From an uncultured Campylobacter sp. (GTDB lineage Bacteria > Campylobacterota > Campylobacteria > Campylobacterales > Campylobacteraceae), in the NCBI GenBank assembly GCA_937990735.1, contig CALKQT010000077.1:1-48013 (forward strand): DNA of 48,013 nt. Direction: 5' to 3'. The notes beneath the pieces are model-generated. The model was given only the letters and a program-made list of their open reading frames with translations. It searched no databases and had not been told where the DNA came from. Made by a program: the position numbers and the translations under genes. Shown piece after piece: positions 17,301-24,734 of this stretch; positions within the stretch are counted from its first letter, which is position 1; each line of letters begins with the position of its first letter.

Positions 17301-17940
17301 TAGGGTGCTCGGAGTTTAGCGCGTCAGCTCTAAATTTACGCACGGCCTCGCGATCGAGCAAGCGATCAAACTCGGCATAGTCCATCACCTCGATCTTTTG
17401 AATTTCATGGCTCGTGCGAAATCCGTCGAAAAAGTGCAAAAACGGCACTCGCCCCTTAATCGCCGCAAGATGCGCGATGCCGCCCAGATCCATCACCTCC
17501 TGCACGCTGTCGCTTGCAAGCATCGCAAAGCCGCTTTGGCGACAGGCGTAGACGTCTTGATGATCACCGAAAATTGAAAGAGCTTGCGCCGCAAGCGCGC
17601 GCGCCGCGACGTGAATGACGCCCGGAAGCATCTGGCCTGCGATCTTGTACATATTTGGAATTTTTAGCAAAAGCCCCTGCGATGCGGTATACGTCGTCGT
17701 AAGCGCGCCCGCTTGGAGTGAGCCGTGCACGGTGCCCGCCGCGCCGCCCTCGCTTTGCATCTCGACTACCTTAACGGGCATGCCGAAGAGGTTCTTTTTG
17801 CCCTGCGACGCCCAGATATCGGTGTAATCCGCCATAGGCGAGCTAGGCGTGATCGGATAGATGCCCGCGACCTCGGTGAAGGCGTATGAGACGTAAGCCG
17901 CCGCCTCGTTTCCGTCCATCGTTTTCATAACTTTTGCCAT
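14359..17940 (-). CDS. nifJ: Pyruvate:flavodoxin (ferredoxin) oxidoreductase
   Basis: Single-chain, 1193-residue enzyme that oxidises pyruvate with CoA to acetyl-CoA, CO2 and reduced flavodoxin or ferredoxin. The N-terminal PFOR domain begins MDGNEAAAYVSYAFTE. Two [4Fe-4S] ferredoxin motifs follow near residue 690 (CIQCNQCAFVCP) and 747 (CTGCALCAENCP). The third cluster and TPP domain include CPGCGETPY (near 820), GDGWAYDIGYGGLDHV (near 970) and DTEVYSNTGGQSS (near 1005). I choose ATG 17940 (MAKVMKTMDG) over the upstream in-frame ATG at 17964 because AAGGA sits just before it and the upstream 8 residues do not match the family. Flavodoxin, the likely acceptor, is encoded nearby. Length is normal and no frameshift is seen. 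Confidence 0.97.
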   Translation of the reverse strand: MAKVMKTMDGNEAAAYVSYAFTEVAGIYPITPSSPMADYTDIWASQGKKNLFGMPVKVVEMQSEGGAAGTVHGSLQAGALTTTYTASQGLLLKIPNMYKIAGQMLPGVIHVAARALAAQALSIFGDHQDVYACRQSGFAMLASDSVQEVMDLGGIAHLAAIKGRVPFLHFFDGFRTSHEIQKIEVMDYAEFDRLLDREAVRKFRADALNSEHPKTRGTAQNDDVYFQTRELTNKFYDALPDIVAEYMSEISKITGRSYAPFVYYGASEPQRVIVAMGSVNQALEEVVDHLNAKGEKVGVLKVHLYRPFSLKYLFAAMPKSVKKIAVLDRTKEPGSLGEPLYLDIKAAFYGREDAPLIVGGRYGLSSKDVDPAQLIAVYENLKADEPKNGFTIGIDDDVTHLSLPVGDKISLGYEDETECLFYGLGADGTVGANKNSVKIIGDKTDLYAQAYFAYDSKKSGGYTRSHLRFGKRPIRSTYLVSNPHFVACSVAAYLDIYDVIGGIREGGTFLLNSIWDAEQTAAKLPNKVKKILAARRVKFYILNATKLARDIGLGGRTNTIMQSAFFKLSGIIPFEQAQSYMKEYAKKTYAKKGEAVVAMNCDAIDRGADALVQVAVDPAWANLKDDAAGADDKYKGDDFIEKIVKPMNAARGDSLPVSAFLGHEDGGFDAGTTRFEKRGVGVTVPKWIEQNCIQCNQCAFVCPHAVIRAFLLDEKDEAAAPLNLKEHLLEAKGKELKGLKYKIQVSPLDCTGCALCAENCPSKEKSLVMVPLEEELAKGEQESADFLFEHVRYKDDLMDRSSVKGVGFARPYFEFHGACPGCGETPYITLITRLFGDHMIVANATGCSSIYGGSAPSMPYRKDENGRGVAWANSLFEDNAEFGLGMKIASETLRHKIEDLMLDSLSSVPNALKALYHDWIENRNDTLKSAQIRDRLVPLLEQNLDAPGVREILELKQYLNKKSQWIIGGDGWAYDIGYGGLDHVLATGEDVNVLVLDTEVYSNTGGQSSKASRRGSIAQFTAGGKAVQKKDLGQIAMTYGNIFVAQVNSNANQAATLKAIMAAEAYPGPSLIIAYSPCIAHGIKGGMGSSGDQAELASKCGYWPTYTFDPRLAAEGKNPLKISSKEPDWSLYEEFLLNEVRYNALKKIDPQHASKLYEANKADAMRRYRQLKRLANADFGDEVISAGATGENA

Positions 17941-18562
17941 TTTTAGTTCCTTTGGAATTATCAAATTTCGCTAATTTTACATATTTATTGCTTAAAAATT
18001 TAAATGCTTCGCAAACCGAATAAAATTCTAAAGCTTTATCACAGCAGGCGGGCTACAAGCGCGATCTGCGGGCGATTTGAGGCGAGCCTTGAGGACGATT
18101 TGAGACGGGGTCTTTCGCCGCCTTGAAAATAAATTTTGCGTACTTTAAGCGCAGCTCGCTAGCAACAGGTAGAAATTAATGTAAATTTAGCCGTCTGACT
18201 CGAAATTCTAACCTAAATATCAAATGACGGAAATGCGCGAAAATTAAGAAATTTAAAAATGCACATACCACAAAATGGGGGAAGTCTCATATCGTTAAAA
18301 TTTAGCCACTACAAAACCTCAACCGCTATACGCATCCAAGCTCGACGTAGCGAAATTTTATTTATGGCTTATAACATCGCAGCATATAAAATTTCAGCGC
18401 ATTCTGCCAAATATAAGAAATTTTATTGCCACCTGCCGAGCGCGGTGCAAATTTCATTTTAAATTTTCACTGGTCGATCGCTACGTGAATTTTACCACAC
18501 GCGACTTTGCGTTTTGAGCGGTAAATTCTATTTCCGCAAGCTGCGCGGAGGATAAATTTAGC

Positions 18563-18568
18563 TATAAT
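18563..18568 (+). promoter_or_regulatory. -10 box, probably for the MFS gene
   Basis: Exact TATAAT preceded by GC, 137 bases before the ATG at 18705. If used, the leader would be about 130 nt and would contain the 26-bp palindrome at 18607-18632. Confidence 0.4.
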
Positions 18569-18606
18569 CCCCCGTTTAGAATTTAGCGCAGCACGTATAT
18601 ACGGCG

Positions 18607-18632
18607 CGGAATTTTAAAATTTTAAAATTCCG
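18607..18632. repeat. Perfect 26-bp palindrome in the MFS leader region
   Basis: The sequence reads identically on both strands over 26 bases: CGGAATTTT, AAAATTTT, AAAATTCCG. It lies between the candidate promoter and the MFS start. It could be a repressor operator, or it may simply be stacked RAATTY-type words. Confidence 0.7.
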
Positions 18633-18704
18633 AGCAAAGCAGACGCAAGCCGCAAGCGCTCAAAATTTAAAGCCAAATTTAAAAAGCTCAAAAAAGGAAA
18701 GCCG

Positions 18705-19868
18705 ATGAATGTCCATAAAATCGCTTACACGAGAGTTATCGCGCTGGCGTTTGCCGCCTTTATTTTTAACACGACGGAATTTATCCCCGTGGCGCTGTTA
18801 AGCGACATCGCGGCGGATTTTAGCATGGACGTTACGAGTACGGGGCTAATCATCACAATCTACGCGTGGGCGGTGAGCATCCTCTCGCTGCCGCTGATGC
18901 TGCTAACCTCAAAGCTCGAGCGCAAGAGGCTGCTTTTGCGACTTTTCGTACTATTTACGCTAAGCCACGTCTTGGCGGCGGTAGCGTGGAATTTTGCCGT
19001 TTTGGTAATCGCACGACTCGGTATCGCGATTTCGCACGCGATTTTTTGGTCGATCACCTCATCGCTCGTCGTGCGCCTAGCGCCGATAAACAAAGGCTCG
19101 CAGGCTATCGGCATGCTGGCTCTTGGGACATCGCTAGCCATGGTTTTGGGGCTTCCTTTGGGACGCGTGGTCGGCGAGCTTTTCGGCTGGAGGATTACGT
19201 TTTTTGCAATCGGCGCGCTTGCGGCGGCGGAGGCGCTGTTTCTTTGGAAAATTTTACCGTTTTTGCCAAGCCGTCGCGCGGGCTCTCTTGTGAGCTTGCC
19301 GATGCTTGCAAGGCGCCCGATGCTGCTTGCTTTGTATCTGCTGACGTTTTTGATCGTAGGCGCGCATTTTACGACCTACAGCTACGTCGAGCCATTCGTG
19401 GCGAAATTTAATCCCGCAGGCGATCACTTTGTAACCTACGTCCTGCTAGCATTTGGCGCTTCGGGAATCGCCGCGAGCGTGCTTTTTTCAAAGCTTTACC
19501 GCCATTTTCCAAACGCCTTTTTGATCTGCTCGATCCTTTTTATCCTAGCCTCGGTGCTGACGTTAAAAGCTTTTGTCACAAATGACGCGGCGTTGCTGCT
19601 CGCGGCTTTCGTCTGGGGAGTGGGGATTTTCGGCTTTGGGCTTTGTTTGCAGATTAGGGTTTTGGCGCTAGCTCCCGACGCTACCGACGTCGCGATATCG
19701 ATCTACTCGGCGATTTATAACGTAGGCATCGGCGGCGGAGCTCTTTTGGGACATCAGATCGCAACGAGATTCGGGCTTGAACACATAGGCGAGGCGGGCG
19801 CGATACTGGGCGCGCTAGGGCTTGCAAGCTACCTCTACGTAAGCGTGAAATTCGCGGAGAAAAAATAG
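18705..19868 (+). CDS. MFS efflux transporter (SotB/AraJ-like)
   Basis: 387-residue inner-membrane protein with about 12 hydrophobic segments. The N-terminal FNTTEFIPVALLSDIAADF and the loop between segments 2 and 3 (LTSKLERKRLL) match the drug/sugar-efflux branch of the major facilitator superfamily (SotB, AraJ, YdhP types). It probably exports a small molecule such as a sugar, arabinose-like compound or drug by proton antiport; the substrate cannot be told. The ATG has AAAGGAAAG upstream. GC content is high (about 55%), like other native genes here. It is convergent with the AT-rich KAP NTPase gene downstream and shows no operon partner. Confidence 0.85.
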   Translation: MNVHKIAYTRVIALAFAAFIFNTTEFIPVALLSDIAADFSMDVTSTGLIITIYAWAVSILSLPLMLLTSKLERKRLLLRLFVLFTLSHVLAAVAWNFAVLVIARLGIAISHAIFWSITSSLVVRLAPINKGSQAIGMLALGTSLAMVLGLPLGRVVGELFGWRITFFAIGALAAAEALFLWKILPFLPSRRAGSLVSLPMLARRPMLLALYLLTFLIVGAHFTTYSYVEPFVAKFNPAGDHFVTYVLLAFGASGIAASVLFSKLYRHFPNAFLICSILFILASVLTLKAFVTNDAALLLAAFVWGVGIFGFGLCLQIRVLALAPDATDVAISIYSAIYNVGIGGGALLGHQIATRFGLEHIGEAGAILGALGLASYLYVSVKFAEKK

Positions 19869-19991
19869 AGCGAGCAAAAAACTAAAGATGGCACAAAATG
19901 ACGCAAGAAATTTTACAAGCCTTCGTCCCGCTTAAAACCTCGCTAAACACGGCAAAAGATTGGGGGCGAGTTGAAATAAGAATTTAAAGGC

Positions 19992-21797
19992 TTATTCTAA
20001 ATGAGCTTTTTTCTCTAAATTTTCAAGTATAAATTTCATCTTTAGTTTTTGGTTTTCGTCGCCGTTTTTTGATATCTTTTCAAATACTTTTAAAATTTTA
20101 TCTTTTAGTTCTTTGTTGTCCGGAAGTCTAGAAATATCTCTTTGCAAAAATCCTATTGCGCTACGAAGAAATTCCAAATTTTCATAACAACATTTTTCTA
20201 AAATTTCTTCCGTTATTTTTGAGGATAATTCTTTTTGGATCGGAACTCTAGTGTTAAAAATATTTTCTATTATCCTCTCTGCAGATGATATCTTATATAT
20301 TTCATTTTGTGTTATAAGGTTATTGTGTAGTTCCTTGACACGCTCATCAAAATTTATCATCTCTTCTGAAATAATGATATCTAAATTTTGATTTTGATTG
20401 TTTTCTAAAGTGTCTCTTATATATTTTAGTAAAATTCGGGTTGCAAATTCATGGTATTTTTGTTTATTTTCTTCATCAAATTTTCCTAGCGTTTCTATGT
20501 ATAAAAGAAAAGGGCTAACCCCAACTATATCTATTATATTCTCTTTATTTGTTTCTAAATAGGCAAAGAAACTCTTTATAAAAAGTCTATTATCATATTG
20601 TAAATCTAACGCGCCTTTAAAATACTCATCCAAAATTTCCTTTTTGATTTCTTTATATTGCTTATTTTCACTGTTATACTCCCTAGTAATTATATTTCTT
20701 GCGATTTCATTAAATTCTTTAGCGTCTATAATTGATTCTTTAGTATATGATAATATGTTCATACCCAGCTGGTAATAATCTGTATCATCTGAAAATACAA
20801 GCACATATTCTGAGTCGCTTATATTTTTTCTGTTTTTGAATAAATCATATACATCCGTTAAATTATCAAAGTAGTCTAATTTACCGAGCAATCGCTTAAT
20901 CTCGGCGGAAGAATTCATTGCATTTATGATTGATATTCCTAGTATATAAGTTATAGCGTTGTCTTTTATAGGTTGATATTTTTGCAGTTTATCTTCTAGA
21001 TGTTGTTTATAATCATTCAGCGCATTTATCGCTCGCCTCATCACTCTAATATTATTTATGGCGTGCTTTTCAAAATACTGTAATGCCGCATCTCGGTAAA
21101 CTTCCTCTAGCTCGCTTGATACGATATTAAAAGATTCCTGCGGAGTCGGATCATAATAAAATTCGTAGTCCATAATTTTATCTTTGTATTCCGATAAAAT
21201 TATTTCTAGTTCTGTTTTATCCTCTTTTATTTGGCTAGTATTTTTGAGCTCTTTATCTTCTAAATTTTTCTTATCTTCTTTTTGTGTTTCTTTAGCAGGA
21301 GCCGTCATCTTTGAACAATTTAAAATCATAACTATATGACAATTTTGCTGCTCTTTATATTCGGAAATTGTCCCTAAAACATCTTTTAAATTTATCTTAT
21401 CAGATATTCTTTCAAAATCATCGAAACAAATTATAACATCTTTAAAATTTTCTTTTTTAAAAAACGATATGCAGCCTATTAACGCTGAACCTAGTTTAGG
21501 TGTTACTTCATCGATTACTTTATCAAACCTTAAATTTTTCGCCTTTTCTGAAAATTCCGAAATATATTTATTTCTTTTATAAATTTGTATTCCTATCTCT
21601 TGTTTGATTTCCTGGATGCTTTCCTTGCCAAATAAAGATACATAAACAGAATTTTCCTTAAATTTTTCATTAGAAAAATTTTTCCAAAAAGTTGTTTTTC
21701 CTACGCCCCATTCACCGTCTAAAACGACGCAGGCGGCATTGTCTCGCTGCAATATTTCCGTTAATCTTTGTTCGATATTTTCTTTGGCGGTACTCAT
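19992..21797 (-). CDS. KAP family P-loop NTPase, AT-rich
   Basis: 601-residue protein with a KAP-type P-loop domain: Walker A GEWGVGKTTF at residues 28-37, then VYVSLFGKESIQEIKQEI, and Walker B VIICFDDFER at residues 121-130. A Lys/Glu-rich linker (about 165-200) follows, then a long helical C-terminal region. No membrane segment is evident. KAP NTPases include PifA, which excludes phage T7, and many are found in phage-defence settings; others have unknown roles. The gene is only about 25-30% GC in sampled lines, against 50-57% in its neighbours, and has far fewer RAATTY words than native DNA relative to expectation. Both point to recent acquisition. It stands alone, between a convergent MFS gene and the fumarase operon. 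The start ATG has AAGGAT upstream. Confidence 0.85.
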   Translation of the reverse strand: MSTAKENIEQRLTEILQRDNAACVVLDGEWGVGKTTFWKNFSNEKFKENSVYVSLFGKESIQEIKQEIGIQIYKRNKYISEFSEKAKNLRFDKVIDEVTPKLGSALIGCISFFKKENFKDVIICFDDFERISDKINLKDVLGTISEYKEQQNCHIVMILNCSKMTAPAKETQKEDKKNLEDKELKNTSQIKEDKTELEIILSEYKDKIMDYEFYYDPTPQESFNIVSSELEEVYRDAALQYFEKHAINNIRVMRRAINALNDYKQHLEDKLQKYQPIKDNAITYILGISIINAMNSSAEIKRLLGKLDYFDNLTDVYDLFKNRKNISDSEYVLVFSDDTDYYQLGMNILSYTKESIIDAKEFNEIARNIITREYNSENKQYKEIKKEILDEYFKGALDLQYDNRLFIKSFFAYLETNKENIIDIVGVSPFLLYIETLGKFDEENKQKYHEFATRILLKYIRDTLENNQNQNLDIIISEEMINFDERVKELHNNLITQNEIYKISSAERIIENIFNTRVPIQKELSSKITEEILEKCCYENLEFLRSAIGFLQRDISRLPDNKELKDKILKVFEKISKNGDENQKLKMKFILENLEKKAHLE

Positions 21798-21967
21798 ATT
21801 GATCCTTTATCGTTTTAAAATTTTACTAGAACTCTCATAAATTTAAAGACTTTATACCTAAGTGTCTCAAAAATTTAATCCTTACTGCAGCGTTAAATTT
21901 TAAAATTTAGCGACAGAGTGCAAGAATTTAAGGCGTAAATTTAAAAGCGCGAGCCGCCCAAATTTAG

Positions 21968-22579
21968 TTACTTTATAAACCCGACCTGCGGTAAAATTTC
22001 AGCCAAAGCCGCGTCCTTTTTCTCGTTGAATTTGACCTTGTTCTGCTCAAAAAGATTATTTCCGTGCGCGTCGATCGAGACGATTAGCGGGCCAAACTCC
22101 TTCACACGGCACTTCCACAGCGTCTCGGGCATCCCAAGCTCCGTCCAGTCCGCACTCTCGATCTGCTCGACCTGCGTCGCGGCCACTACCGCGCAGCCCG
22201 CGGGAAATACGCAGTGTATCGCGCCAAACTCCTTGCAGCCGCTCATCGTGCCCTCGCCCATGCCGCCTTTGCCCACGATCAGGCGCACGCCCGTTTTGGC
22301 GATAAATTCGCGCTCAAATTTCTCCATCCGCATACTAGTCGTCGGCCCCACGGAGACCATCTCAAAGCTTTTTTCGCCTATTTTTCTGATGATCGGTCCA
22401 GCGTGCAGGATCGCGCCGCCTCTGATGTCTAGCGGCAGCTCGCGACCCTCCTGCACGACGCGTCTGTGCGGCACGTCGCGGCAGGTGACGATGTGCCCCG
22501 TGAGGTATATGACGTCGCCGATCTTGATATCCGCTAGATCCTCGGCCTTGATCGGCGTGGTTAAAATTTTCTTACTCAT
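21968..22579 (-). CDS. Class I fumarate hydratase / L-tartrate dehydratase, beta subunit
   Basis: 203-residue small subunit of an oxygen-sensitive Fe-S hydro-lyase. Typical family segments are IKIGDVIYLTGHIVTCRD, GGAILHAGPIIRK, the VGPTTSMRM motif (about residues 77-85) and GKGGMG with the catalytic-region Lys (about 103-108). It pairs with the alpha subunit encoded just upstream, and the two genes overlap by 4 bases (ATGA), indicating coupled translation. Reaction: reversible hydration of fumarate to L-malate or dehydration of tartrate to oxaloacetate; the sequence does not separate these. Because DcuB and fumarate-linked metabolism are in the same neighbourhood, I favour fumarase. It ends the dcuB-lar-fumarase block. 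Confidence 0.92.
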   Translation of the reverse strand: MSKKILTTPIKAEDLADIKIGDVIYLTGHIVTCRDVPHRRVVQEGRELPLDIRGGAILHAGPIIRKIGEKSFEMVSVGPTTSMRMEKFEREFIAKTGVRLIVGKGGMGEGTMSGCKEFGAIHCVFPAGCAVVAATQVEQIESADWTELGMPETLWKCRVKEFGPLIVSIDAHGNNLFEQNKVKFNEKKDAALAEILPQVGFIK

Positions 22580-23475
22580 AGCGCGAACTCCTTGTGCGAT
22601 TTTACGGCAAAGCTTAGCTGCTCATCCCAGACGATATGGCCTTTGCGGTGCGACCAGCAGCCCACGTTTACGGCGACGGCGATGACGCTTGGGTGGCGGG
22701 CGCAGTTTTCGATATGCACGCCCATCACGGAGCTTGCGCCGCTCATGCCTTGCGGGCCCAGGCCGATTTTATTGATCCCATCTTCGAGCAGTTTTTCGGT
22801 TAGCGCGGCTTGGTCGTTTGGATTGCGCGAGCCAAGAGGTCTCATCAGTGCTTTTTTAGATAGCAGGGACGCCACGTCGATCGAGGTGCCGATGCCCACG
22901 CCCACTAGCAGCGGCGGACAGGCGTTTATGCCGTAGCTGGTCATGATGTCCATGACGAATTTCACGACCCCCTCGTAGCCCATGCCCGGCATCAGCACGG
23001 TCGCCTTGCCGGGCAGACTACAGCCACCGCCCGCCATGTAGGTGTGTATCTCGCACTCGCTGCTTTGCGGCACGATCTCCCAAAATACGCTAGGCGTGCC
23101 CTTGCCGACGTTTTTGCCGGTGTTGTACTCGTCAAAGGTCTCGACGCTGTTGTGACGCAGCGGAGCCTCGCGCGTCGCTCGCAGTACAGCCTCTCGCAGC
23201 AGCTCCTCAATCTCGCCGATGAGCGGGAAGTTCGCTCCGCAGCGCACGAAAAACTGGATCACGCCCGTATCCTGACAGGACGGACGGTCTAGCTGCTTAG
23301 CCAGGCGCTGGTTTTCAAACATTGTTTTGTAGATTTCTCTCACTAGCGGCTGCGTCTCGCGCTCGCTAAGCTCCCGCAGCTTCGTCGTCACGTCGTCAGG
23401 CAGCACTTTGCCCGTGTAGCCGACGAATTTCGCCATGACCTCGGTCATCTTTTGCACAGCTTTTTGTTTATCCAT
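22576..23475 (-). CDS. Class I fumarate hydratase / L-tartrate dehydratase, alpha subunit
   Basis: 299-residue catalytic subunit carrying a [4Fe-4S] cluster. Candidate cluster cysteines are C67 (SCQDTG), C186 (ACPPLLVGVGIG) and either C258 (ENCARHP) or C273 (VGCWSHRKG); the spacing 67-186-273 fits what I recall for TtdA. The start is ATG 23475 (MDKQKAVQ), with AAGGAG before it. The longer frame to 23568 adds 31 unlike residues inside the preceding gene. The enzyme dehydrates L-malate to fumarate or acts on tartrate in the cytoplasm. It lies 13 bases after the DUF2809 gene and overlaps the beta subunit by 4 bases. Many campylobacters rely on class II FumC, so a class I enzyme next to lar genes may have a special role (inference). 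Confidence 0.92.
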   Translation of the reverse strand: MDKQKAVQKMTEVMAKFVGYTGKVLPDDVTTKLRELSERETQPLVREIYKTMFENQRLAKQLDRPSCQDTGVIQFFVRCGANFPLIGEIEELLREAVLRATREAPLRHNSVETFDEYNTGKNVGKGTPSVFWEIVPQSSECEIHTYMAGGGCSLPGKATVLMPGMGYEGVVKFVMDIMTSYGINACPPLLVGVGIGTSIDVASLLSKKALMRPLGSRNPNDQAALTEKLLEDGINKIGLGPQGMSGASSVMGVHIENCARHPSVIAVAVNVGCWSHRKGHIVWDEQLSFAVKSHKEFAL

Positions 23476-23488
23476 CGCTTCTCCTTTG

Positions 23489-23938
23489 CTAAATTTTACT
23501 TTCAAATTTTTCATACATGCCCGCCAGGACGCAGCCCGCAGCGTAGCAGAGCAGGTCGGCAAAATCAAATGTCCCGCCGATCATAATCTTTAAAATTTTA
23601 CTTTCTACGCCTAAAATTTGCACCGCGCCAAAATACTGCGCGAGCTCCAAAGCCGCCGCAAACGCGAAAATTTTAAGCGGCAAATTTGACGGCGGCACGC
23701 TAAAAATAGCCCGAGCCAACGCGTAAAGCAAGATAACGGCTAAAACGTCACCCGCGTAGTGGCGCACGAAGCCGCCCTTTACGCAGATCGCGATATAAAT
23801 TTCTACCGCTAAAATCAGGACCGCCGCGGTTAAAAACGTTAGCCTTGTTCGCGCGCTTTGCCTTGTTTGCGCCTTTTGCGCGAGCTTTTTCGCGCCCTTT
23901 GGTCCAGCCTTTTGCTCTCTTAAATTTTCCTCTCGCAA
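23489..23938 (-). CDS. DUF2809 family membrane protein
   Basis: 149-residue membrane protein. After a basic N-terminal tail of about 35 residues (REQKAGPKGAKKLAQKAQ), it has about four hydrophobic segments. The family hallmarks are FVRHYAGDVLAVILLYAL (about 56-73) and GGTFDFADLLCYAAG (about 121-135), an RxxxGD...Y and D..D..xY pattern typical of DUF2809. No function is known. It lies 49 bases after larB and 13 bases before the fumarase alpha gene, inside the lar-fumarase transcript, so it may serve the same pathway (inference), but no transport function can be shown. Confidence 0.75.
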   Translation of the reverse strand: MREENLREQKAGPKGAKKLAQKAQTRQSARTRLTFLTAAVLILAVEIYIAICVKGGFVRHYAGDVLAVILLYALARAIFSVPPSNLPLKIFAFAAALELAQYFGAVQILGVESKILKIMIGGTFDFADLLCYAAGCVLAGMYEKFESKI

Positions 23939-23987
23939 CGCTTTCCTTTTAAATTTAGCCGTTAAATTTGACCCGCGCGGCGTAAAT

Positions 23988-24734
23988 TTAGAGATGATTT
24001 ATCAGGCTTGCGTTATACGCGGCGCCAAAGCCGTTGTCGATATTTACGACGCTCACGCCGTTTGCGCAGCTGTTTAGCATCGCTAGCAGCGCCGCCAGAC
24101 CGCCAAAGCTCGCTCCATATCCCACGCTGGTGGGCACCGCGATCACAGGCACGCTCACGAGGCCCGCCAGCACGCTAGCTAGCGCGCCCTCCATGCCCGC
24201 TACCGCGATGACGACCTTTGCGCCGCGTATCTGCTCTAAATTTGCGATCAGTCTGTGCAGCCCGGCCACGCCCGCATCGCTAAATTTACGCACGTCGTTG
24301 CCTAAAAATCTCGCCGTCTCGTACGCCTCCTCCACGACCGCGCCGTCGGCGGTGCCGGCGGAGACTATCGCGATGTAGCTTTGCGTGAGCGCGGGCTTGC
24401 TAAATTTGACGCTGATGATGCGACCGCGAGCATTAAACTCCGCCTGCGGCAGCGTCTCGCGCACCCGCTTAAAAACCCGTTCGTTCGTGCGCGTGATCAG
24501 GATGTTTTGCCGCCTCGCGCCGATCGCACTCGCGATACGCAAAATTTCATCATCCGTCTTGCCCTCGCCGTAGATCACCTCGCCCGCGCCGTTTCGCAGG
24601 GCGCGCTGAACGTCGATCTTAGCGCAGCCCACGTCCTCGTAGGGGTAGTTTTTTAGGTATTTTAGCGCCTCTTGCTCGCTCACGCGGCCGCTTTTTATCC
24701 CAGCGAAAAGCTCTAAAATTTCATCCTCTCTCAT
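23988..24734 (-). CDS. larB: LarB, nickel-pincer cofactor synthase (NaAD carboxylase/hydrolase)
   Basis: 248-residue enzyme whose family carboxylates and hydrolyses nicotinic acid adenine dinucleotide to pyridinium-3,5-biscarboxylate mononucleotide, the first step to the nickel-pincer (NPN) cofactor of LarA. The N-terminal half carries RALRNGAGEVIYGEGKT (about 43-59) and the C-terminal half resembles PurE-type AIR carboxylases: IVSAGTADGAVVEEA, GVAGLHRL, VIAVAGMEGALASV and PTSVGYGASFGG. I use ATG 24734 (MREDEI), since GAGAGG is properly spaced to it. An ATG three codons earlier (24743) is an alternative. It overlaps the end of larE by 14 bases. Confidence 0.93.
   Translation of the reverse strand: MREDEILELFAGIKSGRVSEQEALKYLKNYPYEDVGCAKIDVQRALRNGAGEVIYGEGKTDDEILRIASAIGARRQNILITRTNERVFKRVRETLPQAEFNARGRIISVKFSKPALTQSYIAIVSAGTADGAVVEEAYETARFLGNDVRKFSDAGVAGLHRLIANLEQIRGAKVVIAVAGMEGALASVLAGLVSVPVIAVPTSVGYGASFGGLAALLAMLNSCANGVSVVNIDNGFGAAYNASLINHL

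Larger units (their letters stand above)
17941..18704. other. Intergenic region between nifJ and the MFS gene
   Basis: Divergent gap of about 760 bases. It should hold both promoters: a TAAAAT at 17974-17979 (minus) is a weak candidate for nifJ, and TATAAT at 18563-18568 (+) for the MFS gene. A 67-codon frame at 18259-18462 has no recognisable domain and is composed of AAATTT-rich sequence, so I do not call it. A perfect 26-bp palindrome lies at 18607-18632. Confidence 0.5.

Noticed and set aside
18259..18462. 67-codon frame upstream of the MFS gene
   Set aside because: Composition follows the AAATTT-rich spacer, with no domain, signal peptide or convincing ribosome site.
23476..23568. Longer N-terminus for the fumarase alpha subunit
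   Set aside because: The extra 31 residues overlap the DUF2809 gene and do not resemble the family. ATG 23475 has a good AAGGAG site.
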